A stretch of 64,000 bases of DNA. It comes from an uncultured Paracoccaceae bacterium. Its GTDB lineage: Bacteria; Pseudomonadota; Alphaproteobacteria; Rhodobacterales; Rhodobacteraceae. The stretch is taken from assembly GCA_905182165.1 (NCBI GenBank), contig CAJJAK010000007.1, positions 62,001 through 126,000 on the forward strand, read 5' to 3'. A program made the translations under genes and the position numbers. Below the pieces are notes generated by a model. It made no database searches. It was not told the DNA's origin and saw only the letters and a list, made by a program, of their open reading frames with translations. Shown one piece after another: positions 56,340 through 64,000 of the stretch; position 1 is the first letter of the stretch, and every line of letters starts with the position of its first letter.

Positions 56340-57221
56340 TTATTTGTTTTTATGCACCCCTGTCAATGCATTTAAAATAAGAGCAAAGAATAGAATTGCA
56401 CCACCTATAAGAGTGGAAAATTCTGCTTGTTCTCTTAAAATTATCCACCCCCAAACTGGCGCTAATATCACTTCAACCATGCTCAAAAGAGCCAGATTAG
56501 TAGCAGTTAATACCTTACTACCAATGGAAAATAAAATCATACCACCACCAAGTAGGAATACACCCATAAATATTGATTTTACGGTATCTGAAGCAGAAAT
56601 AGTTAATCCGTTTTCATTGAATGACAAAATTATACCTGCAAATATAATGGAGAATACTCCTCCTAAGACAATAGCTGGGCTCATGTTATTTAATTTACCC
56701 CATCTAAGGGAAAGTGTGAATCCGGCAAAACCAAGTGCTGAAGTTAGCGCAGCTAGGTTTCCTTTTATTCCACTGAAAGAAAGACCTCCACTGACCATAA
56801 TTAAGATACCAATCATTGAACAAATTAATGCCCACCAGGTAGCTTTTCGAATAGGTTCTTTTAGCAAAGGCCAAGCTAAGATTGCTGTTAGAAATGGAGC
56901 GCTAGCAAATATAAAAGCCGCGTTTGCAATGGAAGTCGATTGGAAGGCGTATATACTACCAGCAAAGGCTAAAACGAGAGATATTGCCGCGGTCAAACCA
57001 GCTAAACCTATATTTGTTAGAGCCTTAAGGGGGTGTCCTTTTGATTGCCAGTATATATAGAAAAAAAGAACAAATATCATCCCTACTGATCTATATAAAA
57101 GTATTTGCCAAGTTGTGGCATTATCAATGAAACGAATAGCAGTTCCCATACCAGACCAACATAGTCCAGCACCTAGAACTAGAATAACGCCTAATTTATA
57201 TGATGTGATTGACAAAAGCAT
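56340..57221 (-). CDS. EamA/DMT-family transporter
   Basis: 293 residues, ten predicted helices in two EamA repeats: ILVLGAGLCWSGMGTAIRFI, YRSVGMIFVLFFYIYW, FAFAGSIYAFQ-like text reading LVLAFAGSIYAFQSTSIANA, and VEVILAPVWGWIILREQAEF near the end. Intact. ATG 57221; no good ribosome site. Divergent from the old-yellow-enzyme gene. The long frame on the opposite strand (56329-57060) is its shadow. Confidence 0.88.
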   Translation of the reverse strand: MLLSITSYKLGVILVLGAGLCWSGMGTAIRFIDNATTWQILLYRSVGMIFVLFFYIYWQSKGHPLKALTNIGLAGLTAAISLVLAFAGSIYAFQSTSIANAAFIFASAPFLTAILAWPLLKEPIRKATWWALICSMIGILIMVSGGLSFSGIKGNLAALTSALGFAGFTLSLRWGKLNNMSPAIVLGGVFSIIFAGIILSFNENGLTISASDTVKSIFMGVFLLGGGMILFSIGSKVLTATNLALLSMVEVILAPVWGWIILREQAEFSTLIGGAILFFALILNALTGVHKNK

Positions 57222-57361
57222 TCCCAAAATAATGTACTATAATCGATTGTTAAATCATCACTATTGATATTTTTTCCAATATTAAAGTGATTTTCTAATT
57301 CGTGATAAAACATCTTAGAGTGTTGGAAAATTTCTTGTTGTACAATCACAGGACATCAGTA

Positions 57362-57381
57362 GGTTAAAATTTATTTTAACC
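57362..57381. promoter_or_regulatory. Palindrome in front of the old-yellow-enzyme gene
   Basis: GGTTAAAAT (57362-57370), TT, ATTTTAACC (57373-57381): nine perfect pairs, 31 bases before the start codon. Confidence 0.55.
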
Positions 57382-57412
57382 CGAGTCGATGAAGCTATTT
57401 GGAGGTCAATTC

Positions 57413-58486
57413 ATGTCTACTTTGTTAAATTCATTAAAATTTTCAAGTGGGCTTGAAATGAAGAATCGTTTCATGCTCGCTCCACTTACAAACTGCCAGA
57501 GTTATGATGATGGTGTTCTATCTGACGAAGAATTTAATTGGTTAACTATGAGGGCTGCTGGTGGTTTTGGCTTAACAATGACTTGCGCTGCACATGTGCA
57601 AGCCATAGGCCAAGGGTTTCCTGGGCAACTTGGTGTTTTTTCTGATAAACACTTGGATGGTTTAACCCGATTAGCAAAAAAAATAAAATCATATAAAAGT
57701 ATTTCTATCTGTCAAATTCATCATGCTGGCATGCGATCCCCAGCAGAAATTATTGGTGAGGCTCCCGTTTGTCCATCTGCTAATGAGAAATTTGGTGCTA
57801 GAGCATTATCATTAATAGAAGTTGAGCAGCTTATAGAAGATTTCATCATGGCTGCAATTCGCTCTGAAAAAGCGGGTTTTGAAGGGGTCGAAATTCATGG
57901 CGCGCATGGATATATTATCGGCCAGTTTTTAAGTGCGGAAATAAACCAGCGAAATGATATTTATGGTGGAACTTTGGAGAATAGATCTAGAATTCTTTAT
58001 GAGATTATTGATGGAATCCGGAAGCGTTGTAATCCAGATTTTGTTTTAGGTATTAGGTTATCACCTGAAAGATTTAATATGAAATTAAGTGAAATAAAAA
58101 AATTGGCACAAGATTTAATGATGTCTGGTAAGATTGATTTCTTGGACATGTCTCTGTGGGATGTTTTTAAGGAACCGGAAGAAGATGAGCATAAAGGAAA
58201 ATCATTACTGTCGCATTTTACCTCTCTAAAGAGGGCAAAAACCAAATTAGGGGTTGCAGGTAACATAACAACGCCAAAGGATGCTGAGATGGTGATGGCA
58301 GATGGAGTGGATTGGTTGATGTTGGGTCGAGCGGCAATACTTCATCATGATTTCCCCAATCGATACAAAGTTAATCCAAGCTTTGAGCCAATAAAAATCC
58401 CAGTTTCCAGAGAATATTTAGCATCAGAAGGACTTTCCACAAAATTTGTTGACTACATGTCAGGATGGAAGGGGTTTGTTGAGTAA
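57413..58486 (+). CDS. Old-yellow-enzyme family NADH:flavin oxidoreductase
   Basis: 357 residues, FMN TIM barrel. MKNRFMLAPLTNCQSYDDG near the start, ICQIHHAGMRS, EGVEIHGAHGYIIGQFLSAE with the substrate-binding His pattern, DIYGGTLENRSRILYEIIDG, and GVDWLMLGRAAILHHDFPN for phosphate binding. Reduces activated alkenes or similar. ATG 57413 has GGAGGTC upstream. The following 58487-58698 holds no gene I can support (one short fragment DITLYKDKADLLKMV). Confidence 0.92.
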   Translation: MSTLLNSLKFSSGLEMKNRFMLAPLTNCQSYDDGVLSDEEFNWLTMRAAGGFGLTMTCAAHVQAIGQGFPGQLGVFSDKHLDGLTRLAKKIKSYKSISICQIHHAGMRSPAEIIGEAPVCPSANEKFGARALSLIEVEQLIEDFIMAAIRSEKAGFEGVEIHGAHGYIIGQFLSAEINQRNDIYGGTLENRSRILYEIIDGIRKRCNPDFVLGIRLSPERFNMKLSEIKKLAQDLMMSGKIDFLDMSLWDVFKEPEEDEHKGKSLLSHFTSLKRAKTKLGVAGNITTPKDAEMVMADGVDWLMLGRAAILHHDFPNRYKVNPSFEPIKIPVSREYLASEGLSTKFVDYMSGWKGFVE

Positions 58487-58698
58487 GTGTTAATCGCATA
58501 ATATCATTGCTGTGATAGTTTTATGCCGGTTGTGCCATAATAGAAATTGATATTACTCTTTATAAAGATAAAGCTGATCTTTTGAAAATGGTGTGTGATT
58601 ATTTAAAATTGAATATTTAGAGTGTCGAAACCTAATTAATCTTAATACTAATTTAAAAAATATCGTTAGATGTTAAATCAATTTCAAAGGTAACTTAA

Positions 58699-60722
58699 AT
58701 GCGCGACAAACGTCATGATATATTATTTGAACCAATAAAATTAGGACCTGTGACGGCAAAGAACAGGTTTTATCAAGTTCCACATTGTAGTGGAATGGGT
58801 TGGAGAAGACCAAAAACTGCTGCGGCGATGAGGGGTGTGAAGGCTGAAGGTGGGTGGGGCGTCGTTAATACGGAGTATTGTTCAATACACCCCACCTCAG
58901 ATAATGACTCCTTTCCCTATGCTGCTTTGTGGGATGATAATGATATAAAAGCCCATAGTTTAATGACGAACAATGTCCATAAACACGGAGCATTAGCTGG
59001 GGTGGAGCTTTGGATTGGCGGTGGAATGGTTGTCAATTTGGGAACCCGAATTCCTGCGCTTGGAATACAAAACCGCCCTCAAACTGATTACAGTGTCAAT
59101 CATCCAGGTCAAGGTCGCGCTCTTGATAAGCAAGATATAAAAAATATTCGTAGGTGGCATAAAGATGCTGCAATGCGCGCAATTCAAGCAGGGTTTGATA
59201 TTGTTTACGTATATGCAACGCATGGATATTTACTTTCAGAATTTCTAAGTGCATCTACCAATAATCGATCAGATGAGTATGGTGGATGTCTAAAAAACCG
59301 TGTCAGATTAGTTAAAGAGTTGATTGAGGAAACTAAAGAGGCAGTTGCTGGTAAAGCTGCTGTGGCGACACGCTTCAGTGTTGATTTACAAGAACCAGAA
59401 AGTTATGATGCATTTGGATTATTGGCTGATTTGCCTGATTTATGGGATCTTACTGTTAATGATTATAATACTGAAATGGGTAATTCTCGGTTTGTTAAAG
59501 AGGGATCGTTGGTATCTAGTGTTTCGGCTGCTAAATTATTAACAAAAAAACCTGTAGTTGCTGTTGGTCGATTTACATCCCCAGACAAAATGGCTGAATT
59601 ATTAAGAAATGGCTCTCAAGATTTAATTGGTGCGCAGACCATCTATTGCAGACCATTATTAGCCATTAAAAACAGAAAACACAGATCAAATTAAAGAATG
59701 TATCGGCTGTAATATTTGCGTTTCAAGTGATAATTTTTCAGTTCCAATTCGTTGTACACAAAACCCTACAATGGGTGAGGAGTGGCGTTTTGGTTGGCAC
59801 CCAGAAAAAATAAAAAAGAAAAAATCATAAAAAAGATTTTTGGTTGTTGGTGCTGGCCCCTCTGGTCTCGAGGCTGCGCGGGTATTGGGTGAGCAAGGAA
59901 ATAAAGTTATTTTAGCTGAAGCAACTAGGAATTTAGGTGGACGCGTAATTAAAGAATCTAATTTATTGGGTTTGGCAGAATGGCGTCGAGTTAGCGACTG
60001 GAGAATTACTCAGATTAATAAATTGTCTAATATTGAAATCTATAGGGAAAGTGAATTAGTAGCAGATGATGTAACTGAATTAAACGTAGATTTTGTTATG
60101 ATCGCTACTGGGGCTAAATGGGCCGAAGATGCTATAGGTAGACATAGTGACACTGGTTTTGAAATAGCTGATAAGAATATGATTATTGGTGCTGAACGTA
60201 TATTAAGTGGTGAGAAGATAGATGCTGAATGCATAGTGATCTATGATGATGACCATTATTATATAGGCTCTGTAATGGCTCTAGAACTTGCAAAAAGAGG
60301 TCATAAAGTTGTATTGGTCACTCCAGCTGGCCGACCTTGTAGCTGGGGTAAGTATACGGATGAACAAGCTCCCTCTAATTTGGCATTATATGATGCGAAC
60401 GTAAAAGTGATTACTAACAAGACAATCATTAATGTCGAACAAGGAATCTGCTGAGGCAAAGTGCATTTATTCTTCCGAAGTCACAGCCATTAAGTGTGAT
60501 GCAATAATTCCCCTAACTAGAAGAATTCCCTCAGTTGATTTGTATAATTCACTAGCAATATCAACAGAAAATGGACGTAATCCTTCAATGATCAAAATTG
60601 GAGATGCTGATGCGCCATCTCATATAGCTGCAGCAATTTATAGTGGCTATAGATCTGCTATTGAATGTAGGGAGAGTTTTTCATCGTCTGAATTTTATGG
60701 AAAACGGGAAAATCAATTGTGA
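58699..60722 (+). pseudogene. Trimethylamine-dehydrogenase-like iron-sulfur flavoprotein, several lesions
   Basis: Four segments give a TMADH/DMADH/histamine-dehydrogenase-like enzyme. N-terminal FMN barrel: HDILFEPIKLGPVTAKNRF, YQVPHC (covalent-FMN Cys), EGGWGVVNTEYCSIHP, DIVYVYATHGYLLSEFL, DLWDLTVNDY. It is frameshifted near 59632 and 59660. Then the 4Fe-4S site CIGCNICVSSDNFSVPIRC and EEWRFGWHPEK, an in-frame TAA at 59828-59830, and the FAD-like domain FLVVGAGPSGLEAARVLGEQ. A last shift near 60440 leads to IKIGDADAPSHIAAAIYSGY and TGA 60722. Catalytic Tyr/His/Asp and the aromatic cage seem kept. N-methylproline demethylases are similar. ETF would be the usual electron acceptor. Confidence 0.88.
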
Positions 60723-60785
60723 AAAAATTAAATGACTTAAACATTATATTTCTGAATTAATGTGTCAGTTGGTCGCGTTTTTAAA

Positions 60786-60820
60786 TATTGAAAAGTACTA
60801 CCTTTTGGGTATTGAAAAGT
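60786..60820 (+). repeat. Direct repeat TATTGAAAAGT before pseudoazurin
   Basis: Two exact 11-base copies at 60786-60796 and 60810-60820, 24 bases apart (just over two helical turns), ending 21 bases before the pseudoazurin start. It looks like tandem activator or repressor sites. Confidence 0.55.
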
Positions 60821-60841
60821 TCTTAATCTGAAAGGTAAGAA

Positions 60842-61261
60842 ATGAAATTTTTGTCAACAATTTTGTTAGTTTTTATTTGCTCCCCCGTTCTAGCGGAAGA
60901 TATTACGATCGAAATGCTTAATAAAGATTCAGACGGCAATAAAATGGTCTTCAGCGAGGAAGTGGCGCGGATAGAAGTAGGTGATACGATAACATGGGTA
61001 CCAACCTCAAAGGGTCATAATGTTGAAATGAGAGCATCACCAAATAAGCTAAAATTCAAGTCAAAACCAAATAAGAAAGTGGCTATAACTTTTGATACAC
61101 CTGGTATTTATTACTACTGGTGCACACCTCACAAAGGGATGGGTATGATTGGTTTGGTTGTCGTTGGTGGTGATCTTTCAAATATAGATCAAATTTCTAA
61201 AGCAAAAGCCTTTGGAAAGACCAAGAAAAAACTGAAAAGCTTGGTGCAATCTTTAAATTAA
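60842..61261 (+). CDS. Pseudoazurin-type blue copper protein
   Basis: 139 residues. Signal peptide KFLSTILLVFICSPVLAE. Copper ligands: His in TSKGHNVEMRASP and Cys/His/Met in YYYWCTPHKGMGMIGLVVVG, the pseudoazurin arrangement. Periplasmic electron carrier, for example to nitrite/nitrous-oxide reductases or from amine dehydrogenases; its partner is unknown here. ATG 60842 with GAAAGG upstream. It follows the TMADH-like gene by 119 bases, with its own direct repeat. Confidence 0.93.
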   Translation: MKFLSTILLVFICSPVLAEDITIEMLNKDSDGNKMVFSEEVARIEVGDTITWVPTSKGHNVEMRASPNKLKFKSKPNKKVAITFDTPGIYYYWCTPHKGMGMIGLVVVGGDLSNIDQISKAKAFGKTKKKLKSLVQSLN

Positions 61262-61263
61262 CC

Positions 61264-61746
61264 TTATTGTATTTCGAGTTCACCTTCTATCTCGATTGCA
61301 AAATTCATTGGTAACCCTGCAACGCCGATTGCGGAGCGTGCATGGTTGCCAATATTCTTTCCAAAAATATCAATGATTAAATCACTGAACCCATTAATAA
61401 CCAGATGTTGTTCATCAAAATCTGGTGTTGAGTTAACCATCCCGAATACACGACCCCAACCTGTAATGTGAGAAAGTTCTCCAATCTCATGTTTTAAATT
61501 AGAAAGCACTGATAGGGCGATTTCTCTAGCTGCTATATGAGCCTGGTCCATAGTGAGGTCTCTACCTACCTTGCCATATGGGCCATCAATTTTTCCCTTA
61601 TCAGAGTGTCTCGGATGACCAGATATAAATACCCGGTTTCCTCTAACATTCACGAAATTAAAAGGAAGATGTAAACCTTTTGGTAAGATTATTGGTGGAG
61701 GCAGTTTATAACCAAGTTCAGTTATTCTCTCTTCTGGTGTTTTCAT
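61264..61746 (-). CDS. RidA/YjgF-family protein
   Basis: 160 residues. Family features: RVFISGHPRHSDKG, AREIALSVLSNLKHEIG, GMVNSTPDFDEQHLVING, and the active-site Arg in HARSAIGVAGLPMNFAIEIE. RidA proteins hydrolyse reactive imines/enamines formed by PLP dehydratases and flavin amine oxidases, both encoded in this window. ATG 61746. Convergent with pseudoazurin, 2 bases between stops. Confidence 0.92.
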   Translation of the reverse strand: MKTPEERITELGYKLPPPIILPKGLHLPFNFVNVRGNRVFISGHPRHSDKGKIDGPYGKVGRDLTMDQAHIAAREIALSVLSNLKHEIGELSHITGWGRVFGMVNSTPDFDEQHLVINGFSDLIIDIFGKNIGNHARSAIGVAGLPMNFAIEIEGELEIQ

Positions 61747-61857
61747 TTTTAAATATCCATCTAGTGTTGTTCTAAAGTAGCAATAATTATAGTGTTGTAT
61801 AGAGCCATTTCTGCCAATAATATCTAGAACTAGGTATAATCAAATCTGGAAAAAAAA

Positions 61858-62376
61858 ATGCCAGTCAAATATTTTAGTTATGGGTCCAATATGTCGGCCT
61901 CCTATTTAAAAAAAATTCGAAATGTAAAAACTTCATTGAGTCAAGTTGCAAAATTAAAAGATTATCAATTTGTGATGAACATGCCTGGACCTAATTTCAT
62001 AGAGCCAGGGTTTGGTAATATTACTGAAAAGAAAGGTTTCTATGTTGAGGGCATGTTGCATGAAATATCAGATGATGATTTTAGACGTATAGTTGCATCC
62101 GAGGGTGAGGATTACATGGTTGCAGATATTTCCCTTGAGACTGATTCTGGATTACAATTGTCAAAAACATTAATATACAAATCAGATGTTAAAGAATTAA
62201 AAACTTCTCGACGTTATTTAAAGTTAATTGTGAATGCGGCTAGAGAAAATAAGTTAAGCATAGAATACATAAATGAGTTGTCACAAATACGGTCTGTATA
62301 TTATCCTGTGCTCTCAGAGTATTATTCGATAGTAGTTTATTTTTGGGTAAAAAGTAGAGCACGTAAAATAGGGTGA
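61858..62376 (+). CDS. Gamma-glutamylcyclotransferase-fold protein
   Basis: 172 residues. VKYFSYGSNMSASYLKKI has the YGSN substrate loop; IVASEGEDYMVADI carries the expected acidic residue. Fold members open gamma-glutamyl peptides to 5-oxoproline; the substrate here is open. The C-terminal part (LSIEYINELSQIRSVYYPV) is less typical. ATG 61858. The following gap 62377-62564 has nothing clear. Confidence 0.8.
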   Translation: MPVKYFSYGSNMSASYLKKIRNVKTSLSQVAKLKDYQFVMNMPGPNFIEPGFGNITEKKGFYVEGMLHEISDDDFRRIVASEGEDYMVADISLETDSGLQLSKTLIYKSDVKELKTSRRYLKLIVNAARENKLSIEYINELSQIRSVYYPVLSEYYSIVVYFWVKSRARKIG

Positions 62377-62564
62377 TAAATAGTATTTTGTATAAGTAAG
62401 TACTATTTGAATAAAACTACGCGCTCTTAAGGTATATATAACAAAAGGTGTGTATTTAAAAAGTTTAATAAAAAGTACTGCAATATTAATTTTCTTTATT
62501 ACATGAACGATAAGTAAAGAACTTATGTCAGAGAATATTTTAATCTTCATAAGAAAGCTTAAAA

Positions 62565-63422
62565 ATGGAAAATAGTGACCTTATCCAAGCAAGAAGAAGT
62601 TTTATTTTTACTCCAGGTCTAAAACCAGAAATGTTTCCTAAAGCATTAGCTTCGGGGGCAGATATGGTCTGTATTGAATTAGAAGATGGCATAGCGCCTA
62701 AAGACAAAGAAGAAGCTCGAATAAAAGCATTAAAGCTGTTTGAAACTCCTCAAGCTGTAGATGGCATTGAAAGAATTGTGAGGATAAACTCAATGCGTGA
62801 AAGGTTTGGTATCGAAGATGTTTTGGCAGTTTTATCAACAGATACACCGCCACCAAGTTTAATGATGCCAAAGGTGCGCTGTCCAGATGAAGTAGTAATG
62901 CTTGACCAACTTCTAACTGAACGAGGCCATGAAACACGATTACATATAATAATAGAAACAAATGCCGGCTTAGAGGCTGCATATGAGATTGCGCATTGTA
63001 GTAATCGGATAGAGGCAATGTTTTTTGGTGGAGTGGACATGGCAGCAGAACTTCGTTGTGAAAACAACTGGGATCAACTGTTTTATGCGCGTTCGCGTGT
63101 AGTTCACGCTGCCGCTTCGGCAGGTTTAGATGTAATCGATGTTCCCTTTTTAAATTTAGAAGATTTAGATGGAATGTGCGTTGAAGCACAACAGGCAAAA
63201 AACCTTGGATTTGCTGGTAAGGGATCTGTTCATCCCAAACAGATTGGTCTTTTGAATAATATTTTTACGCCTTCTGATGAAAAAATCTTAAGAGCTAGAC
63301 GAATAATTACAACTTTTGAAGAAGCTGATACTGGCCTTGTTTTGATTGATGGAAAATTAATTGAATTTCAAAAAGATGAAGATAATAGCAAATTTTCTGT
63401 AGCTAATAAACTAGGAAAATAA
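62565..63422 (+). CDS. CitE/HpcH-type CoA-ester lyase
   Basis: 285 residues of the HpcH/HpaI TIM barrel. RRSFIFTPGLKPEMFPKAL, ADMVCIELEDGIAPKDKEEA (metal/CoA site), RIVRINSM, SLMMPKVRCPDEV, HIIIETNAGLEAAYEI and GFAGKGSVHPKQIGLLN are signature stretches. Relatives are citrate-lyase beta, malyl-CoA/citramalyl-CoA lyases. ATG 62565 with AAG-rich leader. Followed 24 bases later by the isochorismatase-like gene. Confidence 0.92.
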   Translation: MENSDLIQARRSFIFTPGLKPEMFPKALASGADMVCIELEDGIAPKDKEEARIKALKLFETPQAVDGIERIVRINSMRERFGIEDVLAVLSTDTPPPSLMMPKVRCPDEVVMLDQLLTERGHETRLHIIIETNAGLEAAYEIAHCSNRIEAMFFGGVDMAAELRCENNWDQLFYARSRVVHAAASAGLDVIDVPFLNLEDLDGMCVEAQQAKNLGFAGKGSVHPKQIGLLNNIFTPSDEKILRARRIITTFEEADTGLVLIDGKLIEFQKDEDNSKFSVANKLGK

Positions 63423-63445
63423 TTAAAAAGTTAATAGGATTAAAA

Positions 63446-64000
63446 ATGATTAAAAAATTTGATGCTTCTACAGCAATGCTTTTGGTGGATGTCCAAAGGG
63501 GTGTTAATGATACCTCTTATTATGGTGGGAGCAAAGGGAGACGAAACAATCTTAACGCTGAAGAAAACATCATAAAAATATTAAATGAATGGCGTTTATC
63601 TGAACGGATGGTGGCATTTACAAAGCATAACTCAAGAGAGGCAAATTCGCCCCTAAAGTTAAGTTTAGAAAGTGGTCAACAACTTGATGAAAGTGGTTGC
63701 CAGAAACCAAAAGCTTTATGTGAATAGAGAAGAAGGGTTTATTGGAACTTCATTAGAATTAGATTTGCGGCGTGCGGGTGCTCAAAGACTTTTAGTGGTG
63801 GGGTTTTTTACTAATGTTTGTATTGAAACCACGGTACGGATGGCAGGAAATATGGGTTTTGATACGTATTTAGTGCATGATGCTTGCGCTGCTATGAATG
63901 GTATTGGTCATGATGGTGAGGACTATGACCCAGTCCTTGTCCATAAAATGGCAATTGCAAATATGCATGGTGAATTTTGTACGGCCATCTCAACTCAAGA
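63446..64000 (+). pseudogene. Isochorismatase-like cysteine hydrolase, frameshifted, cut by window end
   Basis: ATG 63446 starts DASTAMLLVDVQRGVNDTSY (catalytic Asp) and stops at TAG 63725-63727. Another frame resumes REEGFIGTSLELDLRRAGAQ and carries the nucleophilic Cys in VVGFFTNVCIETTVRMAGN and YLVHDACAAMNGIGHDGED up to the window edge without a stop. The shift is near 63715-63725. Related to N-carbamoylsarcosine amidases, nicotinamidases and ureidoacrylate hydrolases. The C-terminus lies outside. Confidence 0.82.

Noticed and set aside
56329..57060. Long plus-strand frame of 243 codons.
   Set aside because: Exactly opposite the EamA gene at 56340-57221, proline/isoleucine-rich shadow composition, no family resemblance.
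58520..58620. Short frame reading DITLYKDKADLLKMV between two flavoenzyme genes.
   Set aside because: No start codon with ribosome site and no recognised family; too short to support.
62698..63198. Minus-strand frame of 166 codons.
   Set aside because: Antisense to the well-supported CitE-like gene, leucine/histidine-rich shadow.
1..64000. tRNA, rRNA, CRISPR array, IS element, prophage or toxin-antitoxin pair.
   Set aside because: Looked for T-loop sequences, regular direct repeats, transposase-like proteins and paired small genes on both strands; none was convincing.

Overview
The window is AT-rich (roughly one third G+C by eye), gene-dense and bacterial. The protein content suggests a free-living, heterotrophic alphaproteobacterium, probably marine and low-GC. 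It has two TAXI-type TRAP transport systems with fused permeases, a peptide-type ABC transporter next to a Rieske oxygenase, a methanethiol-oxidase-type protein, a trimethylamine-dehydrogenase-like flavoprotein, two class II aldolases, two GFA proteins and many small-molecule exporters. This assignment is inference; there is no rRNA or other marker gene to confirm it. I see no tRNA, rRNA, CRISPR array, prophage, insertion sequence or replication origin.

Layout. 0-6 kb: end of a guanine deaminase gene, dimethylargininase, a broken class V aminotransferase, then a minus-strand run of two Ser/Thr-dehydratase-like enzymes, an intact class V aminotransferase and a GFA protein. 6-8 kb: cold-shock gene with terminator, an AhpD-fold protein, a GST. 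8-16 kb: a GntR-regulated locus (ABC binding protein, two permeases, double ATPase, Rieske oxygenase) marked by three copies of one perfect palindrome. 16-25 kb: LysE/EamA exporters, an aldolase plus GMC oxidoreductase pair, a broken Bcr/CflA exporter, a broken ArgE-like deacylase. 25-28 kb: IclR regulator divergent from a methanethiol oxidase/CoA-binding/ferredoxin run. 28-33 kb: intact TAXI-TRAP pair, divergent from an acetylpolyamine-amidohydrolase/HDAC-like enzyme, and a lipid-kinase-like protein. 34-46 kb: threonine aldolase, LLM flavoprotein, MFS, desaturase remnant, SDR, M20 hydrolase, aldolase, methyltransferase, EamA, P450 and P1 peptidase. 46.7-50.2 kb: a second TAXI-TRAP pair with clearly higher G+C. 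50-64 kb: ferredoxin remnant, NCS2 purine/pyrimidine permease, nitronate-monooxygenase-like protein, quinone reductase, old-yellow enzyme, TMADH-like flavoprotein, pseudoazurin, RidA, GGCT-like, CitE-like and isochorismatase-like proteins.

Together the genes look like an accessory catabolic region for scavenging small nitrogen- and sulfur-containing organics (methylated amines, amino acids, purines, thiols), with uptake systems, demethylases/oxidases, deaminases and exporters. Of about 66 genes, about 21 are interrupted by frameshifts, in-frame stops or internal deletions. Several lie at short homopolymers (possible sequencing errors). Others involve loss of catalytic residues or several lesions in one gene, and look like true decay. 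The most interesting regulatory signals are exact palindromes shared between co-functional genes: CTGTGATCACAG at three sites in the ABC/Rieske locus, and TTAACATGTTAA upstream of both TAXI-TRAP loci.
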